Shown piece after piece: positions 42,055-51,178 of a stretch of 64,000 bases of DNA; positions within the stretch are counted from its first letter, which is position 1, and every line of letters starts with the position of its first letter. Origin of the DNA: Rhizobium sp. S152. GTDB taxonomy: Bacteria; Pseudomonadota; Alphaproteobacteria; Rhizobiales; Rhizobiaceae. The notes under the pieces were generated by a model, which did not search any database, was not told the origin of the DNA, and was given only the letters and a program-made list of their open reading frames with translations. A program made the translations under genes and the position numbers. The stretch spans positions 124,001 through 188,000 of the forward strand of contig NZ_JAUDRZ010000004.1 in the NCBI RefSeq assembly GCF_030380735.1, written 5' to 3'.

Positions 42055-44361
42055 ATGAAGCCAGATAGCCCGAGCAGGGTCCCTACGGATGTATATCTGT
42101 CGTTCGTGAGTTCCCTCTCCGGGAACCGGATGACGCTGCTTGCTGGCGTGATCGTGCATGTCGCCACCTGCCTGGCGATCGTCTTCAAGACCCAATCCAC
42201 CATGTATGTCTGGCTGGCTGCGGCCTTCCTCGTCGTCTTCTGCGCCCGCATGGTCACCTTCCGGCAGTTCGACCGCGTCGACAAGGAAACCATGTCGCGC
42301 GCCGATATCGAGCACTGGGAGCGGATCCTTGTCGCCGGCGCCGCCTGCACCACGACGCTGCTCGGCATCTGCAGCGGGTACGCGATCTTCACCCTGCACG
42401 ACAGCTTCTCCGAGCTCGCCTGCATCTCGGTGACGATGGCGACCATGGTATCTGTCGTCGGCCGCAACTATGGCTCGCGCATGGCGGTCGACCTGCAGAC
42501 ATTTACCTGCTGCCTGCCGATGATCATCTGCAGTCTGATGGCGATGGATTTCTATCGCGGCATCCTGTCGATCTTCCTCATTCCCTTCTGGCTGACGACG
42601 CGGGCGATGGCCAACGGCGTTCGCGAGTTCCTCTACGAGAACGTCATCGCGCGGCGCGAGATCACGTCGATCGCCGATCGCTTCGACACCGCGCTCAACA
42701 ACATGCCGCACGGCCTCGTCATGGTCGATGCCGATAGCCGGATTCAGGTCATCAACCGCAAGGCCTGCGAGCTCCTGAAGATCGGCGCGCCGGAGCGCCT
42801 GAAGGATCGCGATCTCGGCGCGGTGCTGCGCTACGGCGCACGCTACAATTTCATGGATGCATCCCAACCGGAGCTGATCCTCAGGCAGCTCACGCATGTC
42901 GCCGACGGCAAGCTGTCGCGCACCCTCATTCATTTCCCGGAGGAGCTGTCGCTCGAGTTTTCCGCCAGCCGCCGCGCCGACGGCGGCGCCGTGCTGATCT
43001 TCGAGGACGTGTCGAGCCGCGTGAAGGCCGAGCAGAAGATCCTGCACATGGTCCGCTTCGACGCGCTGACCGGCTTGCCGAACCGAGAATATTTCAGCCA
43101 TCTGGTGCAGGACTACCTGAACAAGCATCCGAAGAAGCGCGGTCCGCTCGGCTTCATGGTTCTCGACATCGACGAGTTCAAGCATGTCAACGACATGCGC
43201 GGTCACATCACCGGCGACCGGCTGCTCTGCGCGATCGCCAGCCGCATCGAGGAAAAGGCGCGCAAGGCGATCATCGGACGCCTGATGGGCGACCAGTTCA
43301 TTCTGTTTTTTCCGCACGCCAAGGATGCCGAGGCGATGGACGCCGAAATCCGCCGCGTGCATGCCGAAATCCAGGGCAATTACGACGCCGACGACGTCAC
43401 CTTCCTGGTGTCGCTCTCAGCCGGCTTCGCGATCCTTGAAAGCGATGCCTTCGCGATGGACGAATGGAGCATCAAGGCGGATCTGGCGCTGTTCGAAAGC
43501 AAGTCCAAGGAGCGCGGCGGCATTTCCGGCTTCGAGCGCGAGATGGACGGCCGCTATATCGAGAAGCAGAAGCTGAAGGCCGATCTGCGCGAGGCGGTGG
43601 CCTCGCAGGGCCTCAACATCGCCTACCAGCCAATGTTCAAGGCGGATGGCTCGCGCATCGAGTGCGCGGAGGCACTGGCCCGCTGGGTGCATCCGGAAAA
43701 GGGCGCCATCCCGCCTGATGTCTTCATCCGGCTTGCCGAGGACATGGGCATCATCTCCGAGATCACCCGCTTCATCCTGATGAAGGCCTGCATGGATTGC
43801 ATGACCTGGCCGGAGCATATCGCTGTGTCGGTCAATCTCTCGGCGCGCGACCTGCGCGACAATGATATCCTGTCGGTCGTCTCGGACGCGCTGAAGAACT
43901 CCGGCCTGAAGCCGGAGCGGCTGCATCTGGAGATTACCGAAAGCTGCCTGATCGACGAGCCGGCCGCGGTGCGCGCGATCCTGGCGGAACTGCGCAACAG
44001 CGGCATCACCATCGCCATCGACGATTTCGGCACCGGCTTCTCCAGTCTCAGCTATCTCGACACGCTGCCGCTCGACATCGTCAAGATCGACCGCTCGTTC
44101 CTGCGCAACATCGTCGAGGACGGCCGTCGCCTGAAGCTTCTGCGCGGTACGGTCAACCTTGCCCGCGAACTCGGACTGAAGATCGTCACCGAAGGTGTCG
44201 AGACGGCCGAGCAACTGGAGCTTCTCAACAAATACCGGGCGACCGATCTCATCCAGGGCTACGTCTTCTCACCGCCGGTGCCCTCGCAGAACATCGTTCT
44301 TCTGCAGGAGGCCATTGGCCGCCGTCCCCCCGTCCAGCGCCGCCGCAACAACGTCGCGTAA
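42055..44361 (+). CDS. Membrane PAS-GGDEF-EAL protein with degenerate GGDEF
   Basis: A 768-residue protein with about five N-terminal helices (residues 25-190), a PAS-like domain (LNNMPHGLVMVDADSRIQVINRKA), a GGDEF domain with MGDQF at the active site (411-415), and a complete EAL domain (EAL 539-541, NLSARDL, EITES, DDFGTGFSS, KID, TEGVET). The GGDEF site has lost the second Gly-x-x-Glu pattern, so cyclase activity is unlikely and it may bind GTP to control the EAL phosphodiesterase. The ATG at 42055 is chosen over the GTG at 42028. It lies upstream of the FeeM gene. Confidence 0.9.
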   Translation: MKPDSPSRVPTDVYLSFVSSLSGNRMTLLAGVIVHVATCLAIVFKTQSTMYVWLAAAFLVVFCARMVTFRQFDRVDKETMSRADIEHWERILVAGAACTTTLLGICSGYAIFTLHDSFSELACISVTMATMVSVVGRNYGSRMAVDLQTFTCCLPMIICSLMAMDFYRGILSIFLIPFWLTTRAMANGVREFLYENVIARREITSIADRFDTALNNMPHGLVMVDADSRIQVINRKACELLKIGAPERLKDRDLGAVLRYGARYNFMDASQPELILRQLTHVADGKLSRTLIHFPEELSLEFSASRRADGGAVLIFEDVSSRVKAEQKILHMVRFDALTGLPNREYFSHLVQDYLNKHPKKRGPLGFMVLDIDEFKHVNDMRGHITGDRLLCAIASRIEEKARKAIIGRLMGDQFILFFPHAKDAEAMDAEIRRVHAEIQGNYDADDVTFLVSLSAGFAILESDAFAMDEWSIKADLALFESKSKERGGISGFEREMDGRYIEKQKLKADLREAVASQGLNIAYQPMFKADGSRIECAEALARWVHPEKGAIPPDVFIRLAEDMGIISEITRFILMKACMDCMTWPEHIAVSVNLSARDLRDNDILSVVSDALKNSGLKPERLHLEITESCLIDEPAAVRAILAELRNSGITIAIDDFGTGFSSLSYLDTLPLDIVKIDRSFLRNIVEDGRRLKLLRGTVNLARELGLKIVTEGVETAEQLELLNKYRATDLIQGYVFSPPVPSQNIVLLQEAIGRRPPVQRRRNNVA

Positions 44362-44485
44362 GGTCGACGACCTGCCGGAAGGGCAGGCGATCCATTGTTC
44401 GCCTTGATTGCGACCGTTAACCTTAACAACTTAAATACGATTAAAAATCTCTTACATCCTTGCCATCACGCCCGGAATGATATGA

Positions 44486-44501
44486 TTAATGTACCGTTAA
44501 C
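44486..44501 (+). promoter_or_regulatory. Perfect CtrA-type box before the FeeM-domain gene
   Basis: TTAA-TGTACCG-TTAAC matches the full alphaproteobacterial CtrA consensus TTAA-N7-TTAAC. It ends 6 nt before the ATG at 44508. A second AT-rich patch with several TTAA words lies at about 44415-44445. Confidence 0.65.
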
Positions 44502-44507
44502 GAACGG

Positions 44508-45269
44508 ATGGGTTCCATGTCGAGTTCGCAGTCCAGCGTAAGTGATTTCAGTCGTAAAATTCTGGAAGTTTTGGATAATGTCGAGTACCGCCGCGTTGAG
44601 AGCAACGAGGATCTGGCCCAGGTAGAACGCCTGCGCTACAAGGCTTACAAGGCGCATGACGTGCTGGCGCTGGCGCCGAAGGGCCTTCTCGACGATAGTG
44701 ATTTCGATAGCCACGCCTATGTCTTCGGACTGTACTATTATGGGGAAATGGTCAGCACCGTCAGGGTTCATTATGTGACACCCGACCACCGGCTGAGCCA
44801 GTCGGGCGGCGCCTTTCCCGAGGCGATGGACGAACTGCTCGATGCCGGCCTGACGCTGATCGACCCGGCGCGCTTCGCCGCCGACCCGGAGGTCACCGCC
44901 GATCTGTCGTGGATCCCCTACCTGACGCTGCGGCCGACCATTGTCGCCGCCGCCTATTTCCGGGCCAGCCGCGTGCTGCAGTTCTGCCGCCCGCCGCATG
45001 CCGCCTTCTACAAGCGGGTCTTCTACGCCGACACCATCGTGCCCGGCCGGCTCGCGAAGAACTACGGCATCGACATGACGCTGATGGCGACCAACGTGAT
45101 CGAGGTCGGGCGCAAGCTTTTGACGCGCTATCCGTTCTTCATCTCCAGCGCCAGCGAGCAGCGCATGATGTTCTCGCGCAACCCGAACGACACGCTGCCG
45201 CCGCTGACGATCGTTCCGACGGCGCGCTTCGTGCCCGAGGGGCAGTTCGGCACCGATCTGCCATTGTAA
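44508..45269 (+). CDS. FeeM-domain N-acyl amino acid synthase-like protein
   Basis: A 253-residue protein with the GNAT-related FeeM/autoinducer-synthase-like core: VERLRYKAYKAHD, YVFGLYYYGEMVSTVRVHYV, WIPYLTLRPTIVAAAYFRA, and HAAFYKRVFYADTIVP. FeeM-type enzymes attach fatty acyl groups, taken from acyl-ACP, to amino acids. Many rhizobia carry one such orphan gene. No biosynthetic partner is adjacent, and the product is unknown. The start may instead be the second ATG at 44517. A CtrA-type box overlaps the promoter region. Confidence 0.75.
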   Translation: MGSMSSSQSSVSDFSRKILEVLDNVEYRRVESNEDLAQVERLRYKAYKAHDVLALAPKGLLDDSDFDSHAYVFGLYYYGEMVSTVRVHYVTPDHRLSQSGGAFPEAMDELLDAGLTLIDPARFAADPEVTADLSWIPYLTLRPTIVAAAYFRASRVLQFCRPPHAAFYKRVFYADTIVPGRLAKNYGIDMTLMATNVIEVGRKLLTRYPFFISSASEQRMMFSRNPNDTLPPLTIVPTARFVPEGQFGTDLPL

Positions 45270-45302
45270 GCGACAGGACAAAGCGATGCCGGAGCCTGTC
45301 GC
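45270..45302 (+). terminator. Inverted repeat after the FeeM gene
   Basis: GCGACAGG at 45270-45277 pairs with CCTGTCGC at 45295-45302 over a 17-nt loop right after the stop. There is no U tract, so confidence is low. Confidence 0.35.
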
Positions 45303-45438
45303 TGCGGCATTGTCGCGGATTGCGCTTGGCGCCAGGTTTGTGTATCCCCTCAATAGGGATTGTCCTCGTAGGACCGAGGAAAAGAGGCAGGAGAGCGGCG
45401 GCATCCATATGTCGGCCGCGTCGTTGAGGGAGAGAAGC

Positions 45439-45663
45439 ATGGCCGAACACCACACCGGACCCGCTGAAGTCGGCGCCGCGATGGACTACAAGGAACACGA
45501 GCGCACCTACTCGGCGTTCTTGGGCGCCGCGAAGTACGGCACGCTGTTCCTGGTGGCACTGCTTCTCGGCATGACCGCCGGCTTCTTTACCGGCGCCGGC
45601 CTGCTCGGCGGCTTCGTGGTACTGCTGATCGTCTTCATCGCCGGTATCGTGCTGCTGCGCTAA
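45439..45663 (+). CDS. aa3-type cytochrome c oxidase subunit IV-like protein
   Basis: A 74-residue small membrane protein with two helices. MAEHHTGP and MDYKEHERTYSAFLGAAKYGTLFLVALLLGM match bacterial aa3 subunit IV (COX4_pro_2). The start at 45439 is preferred over the longer frame from 45286 because AGGGAG precedes it. No oxidase subunits are adjacent; this gene often sits beside pntAA in rhizobia, as here. Role: stabilises the oxidase complex, but it is not essential in relatives. Confidence 0.85.
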   Translation: MAEHHTGPAEVGAAMDYKEHERTYSAFLGAAKYGTLFLVALLLGMTAGFFTGAGLLGGFVVLLIVFIAGIVLLR

Positions 45664-45768
45664 CGCGGCGGCGCCAGGGCGTTTCTCAAAGATCGTGAGT
45701 TTGTGCAGGCATGCTTGAGCTGAGCAGGGCGACCTGCTGCGGCCTCGCTGACCCAGAGGAGGGGGCGG

Positions 45769-46917
45769 TTGGGCAATATTGTATTCGTGGCGAGGGAACT
45801 TGCCGGGGACGAGACGCGCGTTGCCGCCTCGCCTGAAACCGTCAAGAAGATGAAGGCGCTCGGCCTCGACATCGTGGTCGAGGCGGGAGCGGGAAAGTCG
45901 TCGCGCATTCCCGACGGCGAGTATGAAGCGGCTGGCGCGCGGATCGGCTCGATCGGGGCTGCGGCCACCGCCGACGTGGTGCTGAAGGTGCGCCGCCCCT
46001 CCGAGGACGAGATCGGCCAGTACAAGAGCGGCGCTGTCGTCATCGCCATCATGGACCCCTACGGAAACGACGAGGCGATTGCCGGGATGGCCAGGGCCGG
46101 GCTTTCGAGCTTTGCCATGGAGCTGATGCCGCGCATCACCCGCGCGCAGTCGATGGACGTGCTTTCCTCTCAGGCCAACCTCGCCGGCTACCAGGCGGTG
46201 ATCGAGGCGGCCGCGGTCTATGATCGCGCCATGCCGATGATGATGACCGCCGCCGGCACTGTTCCCGCAGCCAAGGTGTTCGTAATGGGCGCGGGTGTGG
46301 CCGGGCTGCAGGCGATCGCCACGGCAAGACGTCTCGGCGCTGCGGTGTCTGCGACCGATGTGCGCCCCGCCGCAAAGGAACAGGTCGCTTCGCTCGGCGC
46401 CAAGTTCATCGCCGTCGAGGACGAGGAGTTCAAGGCGGCGGAAACGTCGGGCGGCTACGCCAAGGAGATGTCGGCCGTCTATCAGGCCAAGCAGGCGGCG
46501 CTGGTCGCCGAGCATATCGCCAAGCAGGACATCGTCATCACCACCGCGCTGATCCCTGGCCGGCCAGCGCCGAAGCTGGTATCGCGCGAGATGTTGAAAT
46601 CGATGAAGCCGGGTGCGGTGGCGGTCGATCTCGCGGTCGAGCGCGGCGGCAACATCGAAGGCGTGAAGCCGGGCAAGGTCGCCGATGTCGACGGCGTGCG
46701 CGTCATCGGCTTTGCCAACATGGCGGGCCGGATCGCGGCCAGCGCCTCGGCGCTCTACGCCAAGAACCTCGTCACCTTCCTCGAGACGATGACCGACAAG
46801 GCCACCGGCACGGTCGCGCCCAATCTCGAGGACGAGCTGATCAGGGCGACGATGCTGACGCATGGCGGCGCGGTCGTTCATCCCGCCTTCGGCGGTGCGA
46901 AGAAGGAGGGGAACTGA
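45769..46917 (+). CDS. pntAA: Proton-translocating NAD(P) transhydrogenase alpha-1 subunit
   Basis: A 382-residue NAD(H)-binding domain-I subunit. It has the [18 protein letters not shown] region, the Rossmann motif [22 protein letters not shown] and [15 protein letters not shown]. Translation starts with TTG at 45769 after AGGAGGGGG. In alphaproteobacteria the alpha subunit is split into pntAA and pntAB, as here. With pntB it reduces NADP+ using NADH and proton entry. It overlaps pntAB by one base (TGATG), giving tight coupling. Confidence 0.93.
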   Translation: MGNIVFVARELAGDETRVAASPETVKKMKALGLDIVVEAGAGKSSRIPDGEYEAAGARIGSIGAAATADVVLKVRRPSEDEIGQYKSGAVVIAIMDPYGNDEAIAGMARAGLSSFAMELMPRITRAQSMDVLSSQANLAGYQAVIEAAAVYDRAMPMMMTAAGTVPAAKVFVMGAGVAGLQAIATARRLGAAVSATDVRPAAKEQVASLGAKFIAVEDEEFKAAETSGGYAKEMSAVYQAKQAALVAEHIAKQDIVITTALIPGRPAPKLVSREMLKSMKPGAVAVDLAVERGGNIEGVKPGKVADVDGVRVIGFANMAGRIAASASALYAKNLVTFLETMTDKATGTVAPNLEDELIRATMLTHGGAVVHPAFGGAKKEGN

Positions 46918-47315
46918 TGGCCACGGAACAGATGGACCATGCGCTGCACCAGCTGAACCAAGCCGTGAGCGCCGTGGCTTCGGCCGCCGCCAACGCGCCC
47001 GAGGTGGCGAGTGCGGCAACCGGCGGCGTGATCGACCCCTTCGTTTTCCAGTTCGCGATCTTCGTGCTGGCGATCTTCGTCGGCTACTACGTCGTCTGGT
47101 CGGTGACGCCGGCGCTGCACACGCCGCTGATGGCCGTTACCAACGCGATCTCCTCGGTCATCGTCGTCGGTGCGCTGCTCGCCGTCGGCATCTCGACCAG
47201 CGGGCTGGCGACCGGCTTCGGCTTCGTGGCGCTGGTGCTGGTGTCGGTAAATATCTTCGGCGGCTTCCTCGTCACCCAGCGAATGCTGGCGATGTACAAG
47301 AAAAAAGACAAGTGA
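46917..47315 (+). CDS. pntAB: Transhydrogenase alpha-2 subunit (membrane)
   Basis: A 132-residue subunit with an N-terminal Ala-rich soluble segment and about three membrane helices: [20 protein letters not shown], then [24 protein letters not shown], and the [18 protein letters not shown] end, all family features. AAGGAGG lies upstream of the ATG. It forms part of the proton channel with pntB, whose start is 10 bp after its stop. Confidence 0.95.
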   Translation: MATEQMDHALHQLNQAVSAVASAAANAPEVASAATGGVIDPFVFQFAIFVLAIFVGYYVVWSVTPALHTPLMAVTNAISSVIVVGALLAVGISTSGLATGFGFVALVLVSVNIFGGFLVTQRMLAMYKKKDK

Positions 47316-47325
47316 GGCTGCCCTG

Positions 47326-48723
47326 ATGTCGCCAAGTCTCGCAGCCTTCCTCTATCTCGTTTCCGGCGTGCTGTTCATCCTGGCGCTGCGCGGTCTCTCG
47401 CATCCGGCGACCAGCCGCAAGGGCAACCTCTACGGCATGGCCGGCATGGGGATCGCCATCCTGACCACGCTGACGCTGGCGACGCCATCCTTCGGCGGGC
47501 TGGTGCTGATCATCCTCGGGCTTGCCATCGGCGGCGGGGCGGGGGCCTATATCGCCCGCGTCATCCCGATGACCTCGATGCCGCAGCTCGTCGCCGGTTT
47601 TCACTCGCTGGTCGGCCTTGCCGCCGTGCTGGTGGCGGCCTCGGCGCTCTATACGCCGGCCTCCTTCGGGATCGGCGCGATCGGCAGCATTCACACCGAG
47701 GCGCGTGTCGAGATGGCGCTGGGTGCGGCGATCGGGGCGCTCACCTTCACCGGCTCGATCATCGCCTTCCTGAAGCTCGACGGGCGGATGTCGGGCAAGC
47801 CGATCATGCTGCCGTTCCGGCATGTGATCAACGCGGCGCTTCTTGTTCTGATCGTGGTCTTTATCTTCGGCCTGAGCGTCTCGGAAAGCCATTTCGACTT
47901 CTGGTCGATCGTCGCCCTGTCGCTGGCGCTGGGCGTGCTGCTGATCGTGCCGATCGGCGGCGCGGACATGCCCGTCGTGGTGTCGATGCTGAACTCCTAT
48001 TCGGGCTGGGCGGCCGCCGGCATCGGCTTCACGCTCGGCAACCTGGCGCTGATCATCACCGGCGCGCTGGTCGGCTCGTCGGGGGCGATCCTCTCCTACA
48101 TCATGTGCAAGGGCATGAACCGCTCCTTCATCTCCGTCATCCTCGGCGGCTTCGGCGGCGAGGCGTCGTCGGGTAGCACCGATAATTCCGACAAGACGGT
48201 GAAGCTGGGCTCGGCGGAGGATGCAGCCTACCTGATGGCCAATGCCTCGAAGGTGATCATCGTGCCGGGCTACGGCATGGCGGTGGCGCAGGCACAGCAC
48301 GCGCTGCGGGAGCTGGCAGACAACCTGAAGAAGGCCGGCGTCGAGGTGAAGTATGCGATCCACCCGGTGGCGGGGCGCATGCCCGGCCACATGAACGTGC
48401 TGCTCGCCGAGGCGAACGTGCCCTATGACGAGGTGTTCGAGCTCGAGGACATCAACTCGGAGTTCGCGCAGGCCGATGTCGCCTATGTCATCGGTGCCAA
48501 CGACGTCACCAACCCGGCGGCGCGCGACGACAAGACCTCGCCGATCTACGGCATGCCGATCCTCGACGTCGACAAGGCCAAAACCTGCATCTTCGTCAAG
48601 CGCTCGCTCGGCTCCGGCTATGCCGGGATCGACAATACGCTGTTCTACAAGGACGGGACGATGATGCTGCTCGGCGACGCCAAGAAGGTGACGGAGGAGA
48701 TAAACAAGGCGATCAATCACTAG
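47326..48723 (+). CDS. pntB: Transhydrogenase beta subunit
   Basis: A 465-residue subunit with about eight membrane helices followed by the NADP(H)-binding domain III: VIIVPGYGMAVAQAQHALRELAD, HPVAGRMPGHMNVLLAEA, and the DVVNPAA-type segment ANDVTNPAA, then KRSLGSGYAG. The transhydrogenase transcript is pntAA-pntAB-pntB. It supplies NADPH and is a common rhizobial redox gene. The stop is followed by AT-rich intergenic DNA. Confidence 0.95.
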   Translation: MSPSLAAFLYLVSGVLFILALRGLSHPATSRKGNLYGMAGMGIAILTTLTLATPSFGGLVLIILGLAIGGGAGAYIARVIPMTSMPQLVAGFHSLVGLAAVLVAASALYTPASFGIGAIGSIHTEARVEMALGAAIGALTFTGSIIAFLKLDGRMSGKPIMLPFRHVINAALLVLIVVFIFGLSVSESHFDFWSIVALSLALGVLLIVPIGGADMPVVVSMLNSYSGWAAAGIGFTLGNLALIITGALVGSSGAILSYIMCKGMNRSFISVILGGFGGEASSGSTDNSDKTVKLGSAEDAAYLMANASKVIIVPGYGMAVAQAQHALRELADNLKKAGVEVKYAIHPVAGRMPGHMNVLLAEANVPYDEVFELEDINSEFAQADVAYVIGANDVTNPAARDDKTSPIYGMPILDVDKAKTCIFVKRSLGSGYAGIDNTLFYKDGTMMLLGDAKKVTEEINKAINH

Positions 48724-48870
48724 GGAATAAGAGGTTTTCAACCGGAAATAAGCATCATCCCGCTTCATTTTCGACTTTTGATCGCGAGTGCTCTTGAAGT
48801 ATTACATTTTTTGAATGTATTATTCGCTTCAGCGGTGGACCGAGGGGACCACGCTTGGTTGGGGGCGCGC

Positions 48871-49284
48871 ATGACAGCTGAACTTTCCAGCATGACCGGT
48901 GAGGTTTCCCGCTCCGGGGTCATCGCCGGCTGGTGCCTGAGCGGTATCGTCACACTGGCGATGCTCGCCGACGCCGGCGCCAATCTTTTCGCGCCGCAAC
49001 TACTTGCGGCCGACATGGCGGCGAGCGGCTTTCCGCCAGAGCTTGCGCCCGTGCTCGGGATTATCATCCTCGTTTGCGCGGTGCTCTATTTCCTGCCGAC
49101 GACGGCGGTGCTGGGTGCCATTCTGACGACCGGGTTCTTCGGCGGGGCGATCAGCATCCACTTCCGGCTGGGCGAGTTCCTATCGCCGCCGCAGATGGTT
49201 TGCGTCGTGCTCGGCATTGCCGCCTGGGCGGGGCTTTATCTCCGCGACCGGCGCATCCGCGAATTGCTGCCGTTCCGACGCTGA
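48871..49284 (+). CDS. DoxX-like membrane protein
   Basis: A 137-residue protein with four helices. AGWCLSGIVTLAMLADAGANLF and FPPELAPVLGIIILVCAVLYFLPTTAVLGAILTTGFFGGAISIHFRLGE are typical of the DoxX-like (DoxX_2) group. The start at 48871 is preferred because GGGGG lies just upstream; the frame from 48778 adds residues with no family similarity. A 6-bp palindrome (TACATT/AATGTA, 48803-48819) lies upstream. Function unproved. It converges with the HWE kinase. Confidence 0.82.
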   Translation: MTAELSSMTGEVSRSGVIAGWCLSGIVTLAMLADAGANLFAPQLLAADMAASGFPPELAPVLGIIILVCAVLYFLPTTAVLGAILTTGFFGGAISIHFRLGEFLSPPQMVCVVLGIAAWAGLYLRDRRIRELLPFRR

Positions 49285-49288
49285 GACG

Positions 49289-50953
49289 TCAGGCCCGTTC
49301 CAGCGTGCGGCGAGGGCAGGTGAGGGTCCAGAGCAGGCCCTCGGGGCGGAAATCGACCTCGACGACGCCGCTGAATGCGGCCGCTGCGTGGTTCCTGATG
49401 ACGGTTGTGCCGAAGCCGGAACGCTTCGGCGTTTTCACCGGCGGGCCGTTCTTTTCTTCCCAGGTAAAGCGCAGCATCGGCTCGCTGTGCTCCTCTTCCT
49501 GCACATCCGTCCATTCGAAGCGAACATGTCCCTGCGGCACGGAGAGCGCGCCGTACTTGATCGAGTTGGTCGCGAGTTCGTGCAGGGTCAGGCCAAGGTT
49601 CTGGACGGCATCGGGCGTCAGCACGAAATCGCGACCGGAAATCTCGATCTGCTGCGATGCTTCCGGAAAGGCTTCGAGATGGATACCGATCATGCGGCGC
49701 AGCGAGGCACCGGACCACTGTTCGCTCGTCAGCAACTGGATCGAGCGCGCGAGGCCATCGAGCCGATGCGCGACGGCTGCCTGAAATTCCTCGACCGTAC
49801 CGCCCTGCTTGGCAAGCTGGCGCATCATCGCCTGGGCAAGCGTCAGCAGGTTCTTGGTGCGATGGACCAGTTCGTTCATCACGAAATGCAGCCGGTCCTC
49901 GGTCTGGCTGCGATCGAAGGAGGCATTGGAAAGCGCCACGGCCACCTGGTTCGCCTCGATGACGCTGGTTTCGATCGGCGCGACGATGTGGCCCTCGCCC
50001 ATGCGGTTGGCCATGTCGGCGATCGAGCGGATGGTGCCGCGGACCTGGCGGGCGACGACATAGGCAGCCAGGATCGCCAGCAGCAGCAGGGCGATGCCGC
50101 CGATGATGAGGAAGCGCCAGGTCGTGAGAATGGAGGATTGCGCGGTGGCGACCGGTCCCCAGACAACGGCCTTCCAGGACCAGCCTGGGATCTGCGCATA
50201 GCCGAGCATCGCCTTGGGTAGCACCGATTTGTTTTCATAGACGCCGCTGGAGGCGATCAGCGACGGCATGATATTGGGGTAGAAGGCCTCGCCGAAGTTG
50301 ATCGTCGTCGGGCCGCTGGAGGCCACGACATGCCCACCCTGGTCGATGATGGCCGCCGACCAGCCGTTGGGCAGTCCCTCTGTCGTCACCTGTTTCGCCA
50401 GATCCTTGGCGTTCTGCGTGATGATCAGGGCGGCAACCTGTCCGACATCGAGCGGGATCGTGACGTTGTAGACCCATTCGCCGCTGGTCGTGCCCTGGAA
50501 GACATCCGAGGCTTCGATGCGGCCTGACGTCATCACCGACTGCAGCGACGGCATGTTGGCCGTCTTGCCAAGCGGCGTGCCAAAGTCTCTGCGGGTGTTG
50601 AGCAGTTGCTGACCGATCTTGTCCACGGCGATGACGTAGAGCGTATTGGCGCGTAGCGCCGTCTCCGTGCGTGCGTGGAAGGCGGCGAAATCGTTGCTCT
50701 CGAGTTCCGGCGAGGTGGAGAGAAGGCGCAGTGTCGTCGCCATGTCCTGTAGCTGGCGATCGATGGAGCGGGCGAGCGCGGTGGCGTCCTGGGCGGTCTC
50801 GCGCTTCAGTATCGAACGCTGATTGTCCTCGAGCTGCGCCAGAAGCAGGGCCACCAGCGCGAAGATCGGCAGCGCCGTGGCGACGGCCATGGCGATCAGA
50901 TAGGTGCCGATCGACGCCTTCGGGAAAAAACGGAGCGAACGCTTCATGGGCAT
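49289..50953 (-). CDS. HWE-family sensor histidine kinase with dCache-like domain
   Basis: A 554-residue kinase. A helix near residues 15-40, a periplasmic dCache-like sensor to about residue 280, and a second helix near 285-305 precede a HAMP-like segment. The HWE kinase core follows: FVMNELVHRTKNLLTLAQAMMRQ holds the phosphorylated His, LTLHELATNSIKYGALS holds the N box, and SGFGTTVIRNHAAAAF the G box. No response regulator is adjacent. HWE kinases serve general stress or light control in alphaproteobacteria. The two possible ATG codons are 50953 and 50947. Confidence 0.9.
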   Translation of the reverse strand: MPMKRSLRFFPKASIGTYLIAMAVATALPIFALVALLLAQLEDNQRSILKRETAQDATALARSIDRQLQDMATTLRLLSTSPELESNDFAAFHARTETALRANTLYVIAVDKIGQQLLNTRRDFGTPLGKTANMPSLQSVMTSGRIEASDVFQGTTSGEWVYNVTIPLDVGQVAALIITQNAKDLAKQVTTEGLPNGWSAAIIDQGGHVVASSGPTTINFGEAFYPNIMPSLIASSGVYENKSVLPKAMLGYAQIPGWSWKAVVWGPVATAQSSILTTWRFLIIGGIALLLLAILAAYVVARQVRGTIRSIADMANRMGEGHIVAPIETSVIEANQVAVALSNASFDRSQTEDRLHFVMNELVHRTKNLLTLAQAMMRQLAKQGGTVEEFQAAVAHRLDGLARSIQLLTSEQWSGASLRRMIGIHLEAFPEASQQIEISGRDFVLTPDAVQNLGLTLHELATNSIKYGALSVPQGHVRFEWTDVQEEEHSEPMLRFTWEEKNGPPVKTPKRSGFGTTVIRNHAAAAFSGVVEVDFRPEGLLWTLTCPRRTLERA

Positions 50954-51178
50954 GCGGTTCGCCCTTGCGGCCGGCTCCGCGCGTTGCCGCGGCTCGTCGC
51001 GACGGACGCAAAAAGAAGAGTGTGGATCACCTGCCAGCCCTCAACCCGTGTCCCTCATTACTCACCGCTCAGCCCGATAGCCTGCTATCGAAGCAGTTGC
51101 ATGTTAGGATTACGTGCGGGTGCATGCAACACAGTAAGGGAGGCGCGACGCGATTTCTTGGATTTGGTACGACGCCGT

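Noticed and set aside
44415..44445. Second CtrA box upstream of the FeeM gene
   Set aside because: Several TTAA words are present but none has the exact seven-base spacing; mentioned only as AT-rich context.
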